A DNA stretch of 64,000 nucleotides from PALSA-612 sp963711315. Lineage in GTDB: Bacteria > Actinomycetota > Thermoleophilia > Gaiellales > Gaiellaceae. Numbering within the stretch: the stretch's first letter is position 1; the number at the start of each line of letters is the position of its first letter. Below are positions 26,532-36,224 of this stretch, in pieces. A program made the position numbers and the translations under genes. The notes below the pieces were generated by a model. The model had not been told where the DNA came from. It made no database searches and was given only the letters and a program-made list of their open reading frames with translations. The stretch is taken from the NCBI GenBank assembly GCA_963711315.1, contig CAVQDQ010000005.1:124001-188000 (forward strand), given 5' to 3'.

Positions 26532-27242
26532 GCCCTACCGCGCAGCGAGTCGCGCTCGTCGGAGCGACGCTCGCGTTTGCAGTTCTTGCTGTACTCGTAT
26601 CCGTCGGCTCGCTTACACGAGTCGACGACTACGCGCTGCGACCACCTCGCTCCGGGTGGGCTCCCGGTCGAGTCGGCGATCCCCCTCTTCGGCGAGTTGT
26701 TCCAGTATCACGGCCACCACTTCGATGCGTCGCAGGTCGTGAGGCTCCCAGGGACATTCGCGGCTTCAGTGCTTCTGCTCCTACTTGGTTGCGCGATCCT
26801 CTGGCGACGAGGTAACCGTCGGGCCGTGCTGTTGTGGGGCGGCGCGTTCATCGCCGCCAACATCGTCGTGATCGCCTGTCAGGAGGCAATCTCGAAGCCT
26901 GCGCTCTACGGCCTTTACAACACGGAGCCGGTGAAGCTGAGCGAGTTCGACATGTCGTTTCCGAGCGGACACGCCATGCGGATCGTGCTACTCGCGGCAC
27001 TGTTTGCATATCTGTGGCCTGCGCTTCGCTGGGCGCTGCTTGTCTGGGTGGTCGTTGCGGTTGTCACCATTGAGATCGATCACCTCCACACGCTCTCGGA
27101 CATCGTCGGCGGCCTCCTCCTGTCAGTCGTCGCCATCCTGTCCGTTGCACTTGCTCTCGAAGCATCCCGTACCGCCACGTCGAGCCAACTCGGCCGAAAT
27201 GGACATCACAACGCACCACCGCACGACCCGATCGCTTCATGA
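26528..27242 (+). CDS. PAP2-type membrane phosphatase, one-base frameshift
   Basis: About 237 aa after repair. Five hydrophobic segments flank the acid-phosphatase motifs SFPSGHAMR and IEIDHLHTLSDIVGG (His and Asp of the third motif). The first motif is weak, around SKPALYGLYN. An extra base at about 26641 breaks the frame; removal gives DDYALRHLAPGGLP. The GTG start overlaps the flavoprotein stop. Its likely role is dephosphorylation of a polyprenyl diphosphate or a phospholipid at the membrane, consistent with polysaccharide assembly. Confidence 0.8.
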
Positions 27243-27264
27243 GCGAATCGATGCGAAGCCCCGG

Positions 27265-27933
27265 CTAGCTCTTTCGCAGTACTCCAATGCCGCAAGCGCC
27301 TTGCCGCCAGTCCTTGACGAGCTCGACGGAGTTGACCTGCTTCACCTGTTGCCAGACCACTGGAACACCGCCGACGTTTTCCTCGGGACCCGGAACGATG
27401 TCATGGAAGGCGATAAGGCCTCCAGCTCGTACGGACGGCGCGAATGTCTCGAAGTCCTGGCTCACGCCCTCTTTCGAGTGATCACCATCGATGAATAGGA
27501 AGTCGATATCGCGACCGCCGATGAGCTCCTGCAGTTGATCCCGGATCTCCGGCGTATGGGAGTCGCCGAGCAGGAATTCGAGTGTTTGCCCAGGCTTACC
27601 GTAGGACCGGAGCTTCGAGATCGTGGCTTCGCCCTCGAATGCCCCACCGGGGCCGCCCGGTAGATCGATACTGACCAATGTGGCATCGTCGGGCGCGACC
27701 TGACAGAACGCCCAGAACGACCCTCCGAGATGCGTGCCGATTTCCACCACTGTCCGAGGGCGGAGCCGGAAGAGCATCGCGAGCAATGGTGCAAACTCCG
27801 GTATGTATTGGACAGCGCCTCTGGCACCGGCTCCCTTGGCGATACGGACGGCGCGGGTGATCTCGATCGGTCGCCATGTCGCCTTGACGAGCTGCCGCAC
27901 TGCCTTTATCGAGGTGGCTAACCCTGCCATCAC
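27265..27933 (-). CDS. Class I SAM-dependent methyltransferase, CmcI-like
   Basis: 222 aa. TVVEIGTHLGGSFWAFCQVA is motif I. VSIDLPGGPGG, LLGDSHTPEI and DFLFIDGDHSKEGVSQDFETFAPSVRAGGLIAFHDI (metal/SAM Asp residues, catalytic-site His) match cephalosporin-hydroxylase-like (CmcI) O-methyltransferases seen in polysaccharide clusters. It probably methylates a sugar. Start at GTG 27933 or the adjacent ATG 27930; both touch the stop of the glycosyltransferase upstream, so they are coupled. Confidence 0.85.
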   Translation of the reverse strand: MMAGLATSIKAVRQLVKATWRPIEITRAVRIAKGAGARGAVQYIPEFAPLLAMLFRLRPRTVVEIGTHLGGSFWAFCQVAPDDATLVSIDLPGGPGGAFEGEATISKLRSYGKPGQTLEFLLGDSHTPEIRDQLQELIGGRDIDFLFIDGDHSKEGVSQDFETFAPSVRAGGLIAFHDIVPGPEENVGGVPVVWQQVKQVNSVELVKDWRQGACGIGVLRKS

Positions 27934-28727
27934 GCCTCAATGTCCCGGTCTGGCGGTTCGAACCACTGGAAACGAGCATTCAAGGCCCGCACGAACGGCA
28001 CTCGCAAGAGCGCTCGCTTCACGCGCATCTTTCGCGCTACCCGTCTGTAGTAGTCCGCATAGAATTGCTCTTTCTCAGGGAAGATCTGTGAGTAGAACTC
28101 TCCTCCTGCATGTGTGACCTTCAGATCGTCGAGAATCGCTCCGCCGTAACCGATCTCGTGAAGTTTCCCGAGGTATTCACCGTCCCAGTGCCAGTAAACC
28201 GATTTGCGGTGGCCAATACCGCCGACCTTTGTATGGAGCTCCCGAGATGTCATAGCGCACCAGCCGCCAGCAGGGCCGATTTTTAGTCGCAATCCACTGC
28301 GCTCTTGGAACTCATAGAGGTCTGCATCCTCGTGGTACATGATCTTCGAAGTGACATCGTGAGGATTGTCGACGAGGTTCGTCGCCAGGAAGCCGATATC
28401 AGGCAATGCGACAAACGCCTCCAAGAGTGTCGCGTCCCAGCCGTGTGGAGCATCGATGACATCTTCGTCAAGACCGACGAGATACTCTGCAGAAGTCGTT
28501 CGAATAGCGGGGTCGTAAGCGTTGAGGCCTAGGTTGTCTTCGTTGTGAACAACGCGTAACTTCGGCAGAGCAACCGAGTCGAGATACGCGCGAGTCTCGT
28601 CCGTCGACCCGTTATTCCAGATGAGAAGCTCCGACGCTTTGTCAGAGGTCCGGGCAAGCACGTTCTCGACGCATTGGCGAAGGAGGTGAACGCGGTTATA
28701 CGTCAGGACGATGACTGCAGTCTGCAT
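27930..28727 (-). CDS. Family 2 glycosyltransferase
   Basis: 265-aa GT-A fold enzyme. VIVLTYNRVHLLRQCVENVL opens the nucleotide-sugar domain, LIWNNGSTDETRAYL follows, and the metal-binding acidic motif is EYLVGLDEDVIDAP (about 91-104). The C-terminal part has GGWCAMTSRELHTKVGG. No transmembrane segment is seen, so it probably acts on a lipid-linked acceptor at the inner membrane face. It is coupled to the CmcI-like methyltransferase. Confidence 0.88.
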   Translation of the reverse strand: MQTAVIVLTYNRVHLLRQCVENVLARTSDKASELLIWNNGSTDETRAYLDSVALPKLRVVHNEDNLGLNAYDPAIRTTSAEYLVGLDEDVIDAPHGWDATLLEAFVALPDIGFLATNLVDNPHDVTSKIMYHEDADLYEFQERSGLRLKIGPAGGWCAMTSRELHTKVGGIGHRKSVYWHWDGEYLGKLHEIGYGGAILDDLKVTHAGGEFYSQIFPEKEQFYADYYRRVARKMRVKRALLRVPFVRALNARFQWFEPPDRDIEA

Positions 28728-28841
28728 GCGGTTCGGTCCGTGCCGACTTCGCCCGGACTCGTGCTTGGAACGAAAGCAGCCCCCTCAGGAGCTGTCAAGA
28801 CTGGCGAGACGCTCCGATTGTCTTGAGGTAGGCAGCCGGTC

Positions 28842-29897
28842 TCACGGAGCACGATGGACGTCGGGCATTCGTCTGCGTCGTTCGCCCACCTCGTAGGCGC
28901 GACGGCGAACTCCGCGCTCTACGCGTAGGAGCTCGGCGAGCGCTCGCGCTGAAGGGCTGGCGTAGGTCGCGATTGGCCCGTGCGGTCGGAGCCACTCGGC
29001 AACCTCGGGATGCTCTGCGCCGAGTCGCTGTGCGAATGTTGGCCAGAAGTGAGGTTCCATTGAGTCGTGGTAGTGCACGATTCGAGCCGTTCGGAAGGTC
29101 TCCGCTCGGTAGTACTCAGGCATATAGCTCGCCATTGTGTGGTTGTGCGTGAAGGGGAGCCCAGTCCAACGGAGACCATGCCGGATGACCAGCGGAGTCA
29201 GCAAGACTTGCTCGACGACTCTGGACGCGCTTCCGGGAAGGCGGATCCTTCGCCGAAGGACCGTAGTCAACATATCGCGCAGCTCGCGCCCTAGCTCGGT
29301 TGTGCGTCGATAGGCGAATACACCCGAATTGAAGTAGAGGCGAATGCGCCTCCGATCGAGGTGTGTCGTTACCCACGGGAGCTCGCTGAGCGTCACGCCT
29401 GCAAGGTCACAGATCGCGCGCCACGCCGGCTCCGTGGGATCAGCCGCCCCGGTCGTCCCACCGAGGGCGACATCCGACACCGAAGCGGTGAAGTCGACAT
29501 TGCCGGCGAGTGCTAGTTCCGTAGGTTCACCTAGAACAAGAACATCCGAGTCCAGAAATGCCATTAGCTCGGTGTTCGCGAGCTTCTCAGCGTGGGCAAG
29601 GGCGACCGGCTTGTTGAGGTAGTGGTACCACGAGAACCGGCTGTGTAGGGGCACGCGGAGATGCTCCACGTCAAGCTCTCGGAGAAGCTCGCGGGTCGAG
29701 CGACGAAGCGGTGGTCCGAAGCGAGGCGTCACCGCGACGACCGCGCTTGATCGCAAGCGCCCTCCAAAGCGTCGCAAGCTCTCCACGAGATAGAGGGTCA
29801 TCGGCTCGAGCAATCCGGACTCGATGCAACAGACGAAGCAAATGTCCGGTGCGCGTTCATTGCGGGACGACGACGCCATCGCACTGGCCTGGCTCAT
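28842..29897 (-). CDS. Glycosyltransferase-like protein (GT-A, GT8-like DxD)
   Basis: 351 aa from the ATG at 29897 (MSQASAM); a longer frame from 29984 would extend to the start of the beta-helix gene. CFVCCIESGLLEPMTLYLVESLRRFGG, WYHYLNKPVALAHAEK, and LMAFLDSDVLVLGEPTELAL carry the DxD-like motif. YFNSGVFAYRR and FTHNHTMASYMPEYY follow, as in nucleotide-diphospho-sugar transferases. Exact family is uncertain. Divergent from the secreted beta-helix gene at 29984. Confidence 0.75.
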   Translation of the reverse strand: MSQASAMASSSRNERAPDICFVCCIESGLLEPMTLYLVESLRRFGGRLRSSAVVAVTPRFGPPLRRSTRELLRELDVEHLRVPLHSRFSWYHYLNKPVALAHAEKLANTELMAFLDSDVLVLGEPTELALAGNVDFTASVSDVALGGTTGAADPTEPAWRAICDLAGVTLSELPWVTTHLDRRRIRLYFNSGVFAYRRTTELGRELRDMLTTVLRRRIRLPGSASRVVEQVLLTPLVIRHGLRWTGLPFTHNHTMASYMPEYYRAETFRTARIVHYHDSMEPHFWPTFAQRLGAEHPEVAEWLRPHGPIATYASPSARALAELLRVERGVRRRAYEVGERRRRMPDVHRAP

Positions 29898-29983
29898 TAC
29901 CGGATCAAAGCACCACGCTCGGGATGACGGGTATCCTTCGCGTCCCGGACCGACGAGCGGGTTCGCGTCCGCGTTTCTAAACA

Positions 29984-31687
29984 ATGGCGAGGTACCTTCC
30001 TAGAGCCGTCGCAGTGCTCACACTCTCTCTGGTCGCTACCGGAGCCACAGGAGCGTGCGTGGACGCGCGCCCCAACCTGACAATCGGTGGAAGTGGTGCG
30101 ACGTTCTACGTCGCGGCCGGCGGGAGCGACGCGAACCCTTGTACGCGCGCGGCACCCTGCCGGTCGTTCAATCGTGGTTATGAGGTCGCCTCACCGGGCG
30201 ACACGGTGATCGTCCAGGCTGGATCCTACGGCGATTTCACTCTCAATTCCCCCTCCAAGTCGAGCGGATCGTGCGATGGCTACACAAGAGGTGCCAGCCT
30301 CGACGGCTGCGTGAGCTTCGTCGGCACCGGCAATGTGACACTCGGATCCATCTATATGGAGAGCAACTACGTGCGCCTGAAGGACATGACCACGTTCGAT
30401 ATCTACGTACGGCCCGTCGGCTGCACGAACGTCCCGCCCAAGACGAACATGGTGTTCGAGAATCTCAGGATCCACTACCTGAATCTCAACAACGTGGATC
30501 ACGTTGGGATTCTCGGCAGCGAGATCGGCCGGGGCGGAGTGCATGGCACCGTCGTCCAGCTTGCGGACTGTGGGCAAGGGCCAAGCCACGGGCCGAACCA
30601 CCTGCGCTTCGACGGCGTGTGGATTCACGACGCAATCTCCGATATCTCGGCGGCACAGGGTGCTCACCTGGAGTGCTTCCAGGGGCAACTACCGATCCCG
30701 CAGTTGACGATCCGCAACTCCAAGTTCACGAACTGCGCCCAGTGGGACATGAATGTCTCGGGTGACAACCTTCTGATCGAGAACAACCAGTTCGGGAAGA
30801 CGTGTTCTGAGCAACTACCTGTCTCACAGGGTGGCAAGTGCGACCCTGGCGCCTCCTGGCTCACGGGCTGCGGTGTTTCCTCGTCCAACGTGACGGTCCG
30901 CTTCAACTCCTTTGCGGAAGGCATTGTGCAGGCCTCCGGAGGCTGTCAGTACGGCGGCACCAACCGGTACTACGGCAATGTCTGGAACTGGTCGGCAACA
31001 TGCTCCTGGCAGGGGCAGTTCAACCTCAAGTTCGACTACAACGTCTCCAACCAGGGATCGAAGTGCGGGCGGCATGACAGGATCGCGCCAACCGGCTTCA
31101 AGAGCCCCGACGCACCCGACTACGACTTCTCGCTGGTGCCTGGGTCGGCCGCCATCGGCCTCGTGCCGGCCAGCGAGGGGCATCCGGCCACAGACTACGA
31201 AGGTGACCCAAGACCGATTCGGTCCAATGCTGACGCAGGGGCCGACCAGCAAGACCCCGCTCACCTCTCACTCGGCCGTTCAATTGGCAAAATGAAAATC
31301 GGGCGGCCGGTCAGCGAGGTCACTGCCGTGTACGGGGCCGGGCGCCGAGGCAAGGTCAGCCTGGGCGGCCGGACGTTCGAAAAGCTCACGTTCCGCCTTC
31401 ACGGGGGATTGGTGTGGGCAATCGTAGAGCGCGGAACCGTTGTCGGACTAGGGACGACGAGCCCGTACTACACGACGGAGAACGGCCTTGGCGTGCGTGC
31501 GGACGCAGCTCTCTTGCGACCGTGGACTAAGAAAGTGTGGGTTGGATGTCAGAAGGCCTTCCGTCGGGAGTTCGGCGGGGTCGCCGTATACGTGGGGCTC
31601 CCTGCCGGAAAGAGCGGGAAGAAGATCGGGAGCCTCTGGATGATCAAGAACTCCTACGACTCCGGTCGGTGTAAGTCTGCGTCGTGA
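29984..31687 (+). CDS. Secreted right-handed beta-helix-like surface protein (paralogue 1)
   Basis: 567 aa. A signal peptide (MARYLPRAVAVLTLSLVATGA) is followed by a pectate-lyase-like repeat domain (about 45-430) that opens with ATFYVAAGGSDANPC and APCRSFNRGYEVASPGDTVIV. It has many Asn ladders and paired Cys: GGVHGTVVQLADCGQG, FDGVWIHDAISDIS, LTIRNSKFTNCAQW, NLLIENNQF. A C-terminal domain of about 140 aa (SLGRSIGKMKIGRPVSEV) is absent from the two paralogues at 42473 and 45073. Such folds bind or cleave polysaccharides; catalytic residues are not evident. A role on the polymer made by this locus is inferred. Confidence 0.85.
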   Translation: MARYLPRAVAVLTLSLVATGATGACVDARPNLTIGGSGATFYVAAGGSDANPCTRAAPCRSFNRGYEVASPGDTVIVQAGSYGDFTLNSPSKSSGSCDGYTRGASLDGCVSFVGTGNVTLGSIYMESNYVRLKDMTTFDIYVRPVGCTNVPPKTNMVFENLRIHYLNLNNVDHVGILGSEIGRGGVHGTVVQLADCGQGPSHGPNHLRFDGVWIHDAISDISAAQGAHLECFQGQLPIPQLTIRNSKFTNCAQWDMNVSGDNLLIENNQFGKTCSEQLPVSQGGKCDPGASWLTGCGVSSSNVTVRFNSFAEGIVQASGGCQYGGTNRYYGNVWNWSATCSWQGQFNLKFDYNVSNQGSKCGRHDRIAPTGFKSPDAPDYDFSLVPGSAAIGLVPASEGHPATDYEGDPRPIRSNADAGADQQDPAHLSLGRSIGKMKIGRPVSEVTAVYGAGRRGKVSLGGRTFEKLTFRLHGGLVWAIVERGTVVGLGTTSPYYTTENGLGVRADAALLRPWTKKVWVGCQKAFRREFGGVAVYVGLPAGKSGKKIGSLWMIKNSYDSGRCKSAS

Positions 31688-32005
31688 ATGTAGCGAGACC
31701 TCGGTAGGGAAAACGTGGATCGGGCGAGTGCTGATTACGAAGGAAGACGCATACCGGCAAAGGCGAGCTGGCTCGTTCGTGTTCGGAGTGGGGTTGCGTC
31801 AACGAGCGCCGCGCGGGCCTGAGTATCCAGTAGGCGAATCGTCGCGAACCGGTTCTTCGTTGCGCTTGTTGCCAGAAGCCCAACTCCGAAGCCCGAGCTC
31901 GCTGCGATCGTTGCTCGTCGACGGCAAGAGGTGCGCGCTCGTCCATCCGGGGCCTATCGCAGGTTCGCCGCTATCCGGCGGTCAAGCAGCGCGCCGGTCC
32001 GGTCA
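31688..32005. other. 318-bp intergenic stretch without a recognisable gene
   Basis: Open frames here lack family resemblance, and no terminator, palindrome or repeat was seen. A promoter for the glycosyltransferase at 32006 is expected but not identified. Confidence 0.5.
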
Positions 32006-33199
32006 ATGATCGGCGACGGACGTCGGATTCGAGTTCTCTACAGCTTCCCGCACAAGATCGGCGCCGGGCGGATCTGCGAGACGGCGTGGCAGCAGGTGAG
32101 TGGCGTGGCGGCGGCGGGCGCTGATGTGCTCGCCTATCCGGGCGCCGTCGCCAAATCATTGCCCGCAGCTGTTCTAGTGAGACCGACGCTGGCTCGCGGT
32201 CGCGTGCGCGTCCCCTTCCGCGTGCTCGGACAGTGGCGCGCCCTCCACGTTCACGACCGAATCGTCGCGCGCAGGCTCGAGCGGATCGCCGGCCAGGTCG
32301 ACATCGTTCACACCTGGCCGAGCGGGGCGCTGGCCACACTAACGACGGCCGGGCGGCTCGGGATACCGACGGTCCTCGAGAGGCCGAACGCCCACACGCG
32401 CTACGCCTACGAGGTCGTCGCGCGTGAGTCGGAACGCTTAGATGTGGCTCTGCCTACGGACTACGAGCATGCATTCAATGCAGCGGTACTGGAGCGTGAG
32501 GAGGAGGAGTTTCGTCTCGCCGACAAGCTCCTCTGTCCGTCGGACTTCGTCCGAGACACCTTTGCCGCGGAAGGCTACGCGGCGGACAAACTCGTCCGGC
32601 ACTCATACGGCTTTGATGAGAAGGTCTTTTACCCAGAGCCCGAAGCGTCACGTGAGGCACGGCCCTTCACGGCCCTCTTCGCCGGTCTGGCCGCGGTCAG
32701 GAAAGGACTCCACTACGCGCTCGAAGCCTGGCTTCAGTCGACGGCACAACGAGACGGTGTGTTCTTGATTGCCGGGTCGATCCTTCCCGCCTATGAGACA
32801 AAGCTGGCTCCGCTGCTCGCTCATCCGACCGTCAGGGTGCTCGGGCACCGGCATGACGTGGCGCAGCTCATGCGCCGAAGTGACGTCCTCCTCCTGCCGA
32901 GCATCGAGGAAGGATCGCCGCTCGCTGCGCTCGAGGCGCTGGGTAGCGGCTGCGTGCCGCTCGTCTCCGACGTCTGTGTCGGGGCCTGCGAGCACGGCAC
33001 CAATGCGCTCGTTCACGAGGTCGGGAATGTCGCCGACCTCGCGGCTCACATCAGCTCGTTGCACGACAGTCCGACACTCCTCGCGACGCTGTGCGCACGT
33101 GCGATAGAGACTGCGCCGCGGTACACGTGGCGGGCGGCCGGCGTGACGCTCTTCGATGTCTACCGCGAGGTGATCGACGCTAGCCGGGCTGTGCGGTGA
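32006..33199 (+). CDS. Family 4 glycosyltransferase
   Basis: 397 aa from the ATG at 32006; an upstream in-frame start adds 25 non-conserved residues. GT-B fold: RIRVLYSFPHKIGAGRICETAW, DIVHTWPSGALATL, PTVLERPNAHTRYAYE in the acceptor half; FTALFAGLAAVRKGLHYALEAWL, VRVLGHRHDVAQLMRRSDVLLLPSIEEGSPLAALEALGSGCVPL in the donor half (EX7E-like motif). Its 3' end overlaps the convergent flippase by 20 bp. It probably adds a sugar during repeat-unit assembly. Confidence 0.88.
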   Translation: MIGDGRRIRVLYSFPHKIGAGRICETAWQQVSGVAAAGADVLAYPGAVAKSLPAAVLVRPTLARGRVRVPFRVLGQWRALHVHDRIVARRLERIAGQVDIVHTWPSGALATLTTAGRLGIPTVLERPNAHTRYAYEVVARESERLDVALPTDYEHAFNAAVLEREEEEFRLADKLLCPSDFVRDTFAAEGYAADKLVRHSYGFDEKVFYPEPEASREARPFTALFAGLAAVRKGLHYALEAWLQSTAQRDGVFLIAGSILPAYETKLAPLLAHPTVRVLGHRHDVAQLMRRSDVLLLPSIEEGSPLAALEALGSGCVPLVSDVCVGACEHGTNALVHEVGNVADLAAHISSLHDSPTLLATLCARAIETAPRYTWRAAGVTLFDVYREVIDASRAVR

Positions 33200-34700
33200 C
33201 TGCTGGGGCCGCCGCGCCTCTGCGTCGCAGCACCAGCCCCTTCGCCTCTTCGAGAAGCGCCCGGTCGCGACGCAGGATGACCAGACCGTAGACAACGACG
33301 CCTAGCGAGACCACGAGCGCAAGGCGGAGGGCGGTGGAGATGCCTGTGTGGATGAGTCCTTCGCGAAGGAGCCAGCATGCGGCGGTCATGATCAAAGCCG
33401 CTTCCACGATCCGCGAGATGGCTCGAAGAAAGGACCAGCTGGAGATGCCGACCATCCTGTTGGCGATGACGACTTTCGTCATGTAGATCGGAAGAGTCAC
33501 GACGGCGTAGGACGCAGCGACGCCCACCACTCCCCAGCGCAGTCCTATCGCGAAAGCGCCGACGGCGAGCAATGAGTTCGCGGCGGTCAAGCGAAAGACG
33601 AGGCCTGGTCGATCAAGCGCGTAGAGAATGCTGTTGGCGGGTGCCGCGAGGCTGCCGGTAATCGTGACCACTCCAAGTATTCGGATGATCGGTGTCGCGC
33701 CTTGCCATTGCGCGCCGAACACGACTTCCACGAAGTCGGGCGCGACGACGAGCAGGCCGAGAATCGCGGGGATGATGAGCGCGGATATCGCGCGTACGGC
33801 GCGGATCCAAAGGCCGGCGATGCGCTCCCGCTCGTTCTGGATGCGCGACACAGCGACAAACAGCGTGTTCCCCACCGGCTCAAAGAGTCGCCCGAGCGGG
33901 ATCAGGATGACGTTATACGCGACGCTGTAGAGACCGAGCGCGAATGAGCTCAGGTAGCGCCCGATCAGTATGTTGTCGGCGTTGTACTGCAGGTAGCCGA
34001 GCACGCCCGTTCCTAGGACATTCGCCCCGAAGCCGCCGAGATCTTTGGTGCTCTTCCACGAGTACATTGCCCTCGGCCGCCACGCAGCCAGATACCACAG
34101 CGCGATTGTCACGAACGTGGTCATGGTCAGCTGCCAGGCGATGATCGCCCATGCACCGCCCCCCGCAGCAGCAACGATGACGGCAGTGATGCATGACGCG
34201 ACGGTGGCGACGATGATGCAGATCGAGATGGCGCGGTACCTCATGGCTCGGTTCAGCAACGATCCCTGGATGAGGCCGAGCGACCCGATGAAGAGCGTGA
34301 GCGACAGGACGATGATCATGTTCTTCAGCTCAGGCTGATGAAAGAACGCGGACATCGGGCCGGCGAGAGCCACCATCGCTGCTGTAAGCACGAAGCCCAT
34401 CGCAGCCGTGGTCCAGAACGCGGTCGACCGATCCGCCTCGGTGATCTTGGGCCTCTGGATCAGCGCAGCCCCCATACCGAGGTCCTGGAACAATCCGACG
34501 AAACCTGCAACGATGAGTGCCATGCCGGCAAGCCCGTAGTCGTGCGGCGTCAGCAGCCGGACGAGCACGAGGCTCGAGACGATCCGTGTCGCCTGAACGG
34601 AGATCGAGACGACTGTCTGCCAGGCGACTCCGCTGATGACTGACGCACGAAGGTTTGTAGGATCCTGCAGCTCCGGCGGGTAGTCGATGGCATCCTCCAT
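33180..34700 (-). CDS. Wzx/WzxC-type polysaccharide flippase (MOP superfamily)
   Basis: 506-aa multi-spanning protein with about 12-14 hydrophobic segments. LVLVRLLTPHDYGLAGMALIVAG and LGMGAALIQRPKITEADRSTAFW are typical of WzxC/TuaB-like members, as is LGGFGANVLGTGVLGYLQYNADNILIGRYL. It moves lipid-linked repeat units across the membrane, acting between the priming and glycosyltransferases and the Wzy-like polymerase at 36993. The frame is unbroken. The C-terminus is cytoplasmic and basic. Confidence 0.92.
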   Translation of the reverse strand: MEDAIDYPPELQDPTNLRASVISGVAWQTVVSISVQATRIVSSLVLVRLLTPHDYGLAGMALIVAGFVGLFQDLGMGAALIQRPKITEADRSTAFWTTAAMGFVLTAAMVALAGPMSAFFHQPELKNMIIVLSLTLFIGSLGLIQGSLLNRAMRYRAISICIIVATVASCITAVIVAAAGGGAWAIIAWQLTMTTFVTIALWYLAAWRPRAMYSWKSTKDLGGFGANVLGTGVLGYLQYNADNILIGRYLSSFALGLYSVAYNVILIPLGRLFEPVGNTLFVAVSRIQNERERIAGLWIRAVRAISALIIPAILGLLVVAPDFVEVVFGAQWQGATPIIRILGVVTITGSLAAPANSILYALDRPGLVFRLTAANSLLAVGAFAIGLRWGVVGVAASYAVVTLPIYMTKVVIANRMVGISSWSFLRAISRIVEAALIMTAACWLLREGLIHTGISTALRLALVVSLGVVVYGLVILRRDRALLEEAKGLVLRRRGAAAPAVTAQPG

Positions 34701-34826
34701 CGCGAGAGCCTTTGCCTCGTCCGGCGTGACCTCGCGTCCGATCGAGCCGCTCGCGGGCAGAGAAGACGTCCTCGGCCGGTGGACCGACCTGGAGCAGGCT
34801 CGCGACCGCTCAGCGCATCGGGGTCG

Positions 34827-35307
34827 TCATCGACCATTGACCGCCGTGCGCAAGATAGCGCAGCGAGCTCGCGTACGAGAGCTCCCGGCTGCACCACCGT
34901 GACCGGTGGGCTGGTTCGCGTGGTTCTCGATTGCGCGCGCTAGGTCATCAGGCTCTTCGACCAGCGTGACGAGGCCGATCTCGCCGAGGCGGCGTGCGAG
35001 CTCGATCTGATGGTCGTCAACGTGCTCTCCAAGATGCGCACGGCGGGGCACAACGACAGGTCGCTTCCCGTTCATCAGCGTGACGAGGATCGAGCCGACT
35101 CCCGCATGCGTGACCACGACACGCGCGTCTCGCACGAGCTCGACGAAGCGATCAAACGACACGTAGTCCACGCAGGTCGCCCCAGTCGGCCGGAGCGTCG
35201 ACGGGCCGTGCTGCACGACGATGGCTCTCCGTGCCCTCGAGCTGTTCCACGGCTTCGAGGAGGCGGTCGAAGGCCGGAGCATTGGTACCTGTCGTGACGA
35301 GGATCAT
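34827..35307 (-). CDS. PssE/Alg13-like glycosyltransferase subunit, one-base frameshift
   Basis: About 159 aa after repair. MILVTTGTNAPAFDRLLEAVEQL starts at 35307. After a frame break near 35225 it continues as IVVQHGPSTL, VSFDRFVELVRDARVVVTHAGVGSI, and RPVVVPRRAHLGEHVDDHQIELARRL, which is the GT28 donor-binding half. It normally needs a membrane partner of PssD/Alg14 type, found immediately upstream with an ATGA overlap. Confidence 0.78.
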
Positions 35308-35760
35308 GACGGCTCGAGGAGGCTCCCGACGTATCGAGCCCTCCGGCACAGCCGAGGCGAGCTCGGGCCATTGGACGTACACCCGGGTCGTGACGGGACG
35401 GACCAGGCGGTAGCTGAGCGATGGCGCAGTCGATTCTGGTCAGGCTCTCGACGTAGACGACCTTCACTTTCGCGCATCCGCGCCACCCACGCGAACGGAA
35501 CGGCGATGCCGGCGCCGGTCGTCACCATCACCTTCGGCTGGAGGCGCCCGAAGCAGCCTCCACGCCAGCGGGATGTTCCGCACGAGGTTGACGAGTTCCT
35601 GTTCGTCGGTCCGTGCGCGTAGAAGACGCGCTCGTCCCGCGAGTAGCGCTGCTGCGTCGTCGCGGTCGAGAGTGACCCACGCGTGCGACATGTCCCGCCA
35701 GGCTTCCGACAACAGGCTCAGCTGCAAGAGGTGCCCTCCTGCTGAGCACACGAGCAGCAC
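35304..35760 (-). pseudogene. PssD/Alg14-like subunit, at least four frame breaks
   Basis: Pieces in three frames line up as one Alg14-type protein: DVLLVCSAGGHLLQL, WVTLDRDDAAAL, LVNLVRNIPLAWRLLR, then KVMVTTGAGIAVPFAWVARM, KVVYVESLTRID, YVQWPELASAVPE and ARYVGSLLEPS with a stop overlapping the PssE ATG. Breaks lie near 35540, 35470, 35425 and 35330. As written the gene cannot be translated. Either it is a pseudogene or the sequence is poor here; the intact PssE overlap and conserved motifs favour error. The GTG at 35760 is the probable start. Confidence 0.7.
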
Positions 35761-35943
35761 GTCGACGGGAGCCGAGCCGTCAAGGGCACCGTTCGTAGCC
35801 GCAGTGGGCGGGTCACTCTTGCAGCGTAGGGCGCAGACCCCCAGGCGTCCACGGGTCGATCTGGCAGAGCGGACTAGCCGATCGGCTAGTAGGCTTCCGC
35901 AATGCTGCTCCAACGTCCCGTAGCCCCTCGAGACGGGCCGGGC

Positions 35944-35949
35944 TAGTCT
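35944..35949 (+). promoter_or_regulatory. -10 box for leaderless LuxR-type gene
   Basis: TAGTCT, 6 nt before the GTG at 35956, matches the TAnnnT arrangement found at other starts in this window. Confidence 0.45.
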
Positions 35950-35955
35950 CGGAGC

Positions 35956-36213
35956 GTGTCACTGCAGGAGCCTTCAGAGCTACTCGATTTTGCGCCGGCG
36001 CTCGACGGGCTGTCCGAGCGCGAGCTCGAGGTACTTCGCCTTGCGTCGATCGGATCGACGAACCAGGAGATCGGCGCCCAGCTCGGGTTGTCTGTGCACG
36101 CCGTGAAGTTCCACCTCGGATCGGTCTATCGCAAGCTCGGCGTAGGCAATCGCACCGAGGCTGCAGTTGTCTATCGTGAGCGCAACTGCTGGCGATGCCG
36201 CCGCGCAGGCTGA
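35956..36213 (+). CDS. Small LuxR-type helix-turn-helix protein
   Basis: 85 aa, essentially only a GerE/LuxR DNA-binding domain: LSERELEVLRLASIGSTNQEIGAQLGLSVHAVKFHLGSVYRKLGVGNRTEAAVVY (about 19-73). No receiver or ligand domain is present. It lies 11 bp before the Wzz-like gene and probably regulates the polysaccharide operon; its HTH resembles that of the response regulator at 55412. GTG start with TAGTCT 6 nt upstream. Confidence 0.82.
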   Translation: MSLQEPSELLDFAPALDGLSERELEVLRLASIGSTNQEIGAQLGLSVHAVKFHLGSVYRKLGVGNRTEAAVVYRERNCWRCRRAG

Positions 36214-36224
36214 GCGGTAGGTAG

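Noticed and set aside
27951..27970. GGTTCGAACC-like segment resembling a tRNA T-arm
   Set aside because: No acceptor stem or anticodon arm nearby; the segment codes for the end of a GT2 enzyme.
31728..32009. 93-codon frame in the gap before the glycosyltransferase at 32006
   Set aside because: No ribosome site, no family likeness, composition like non-coding sequence.
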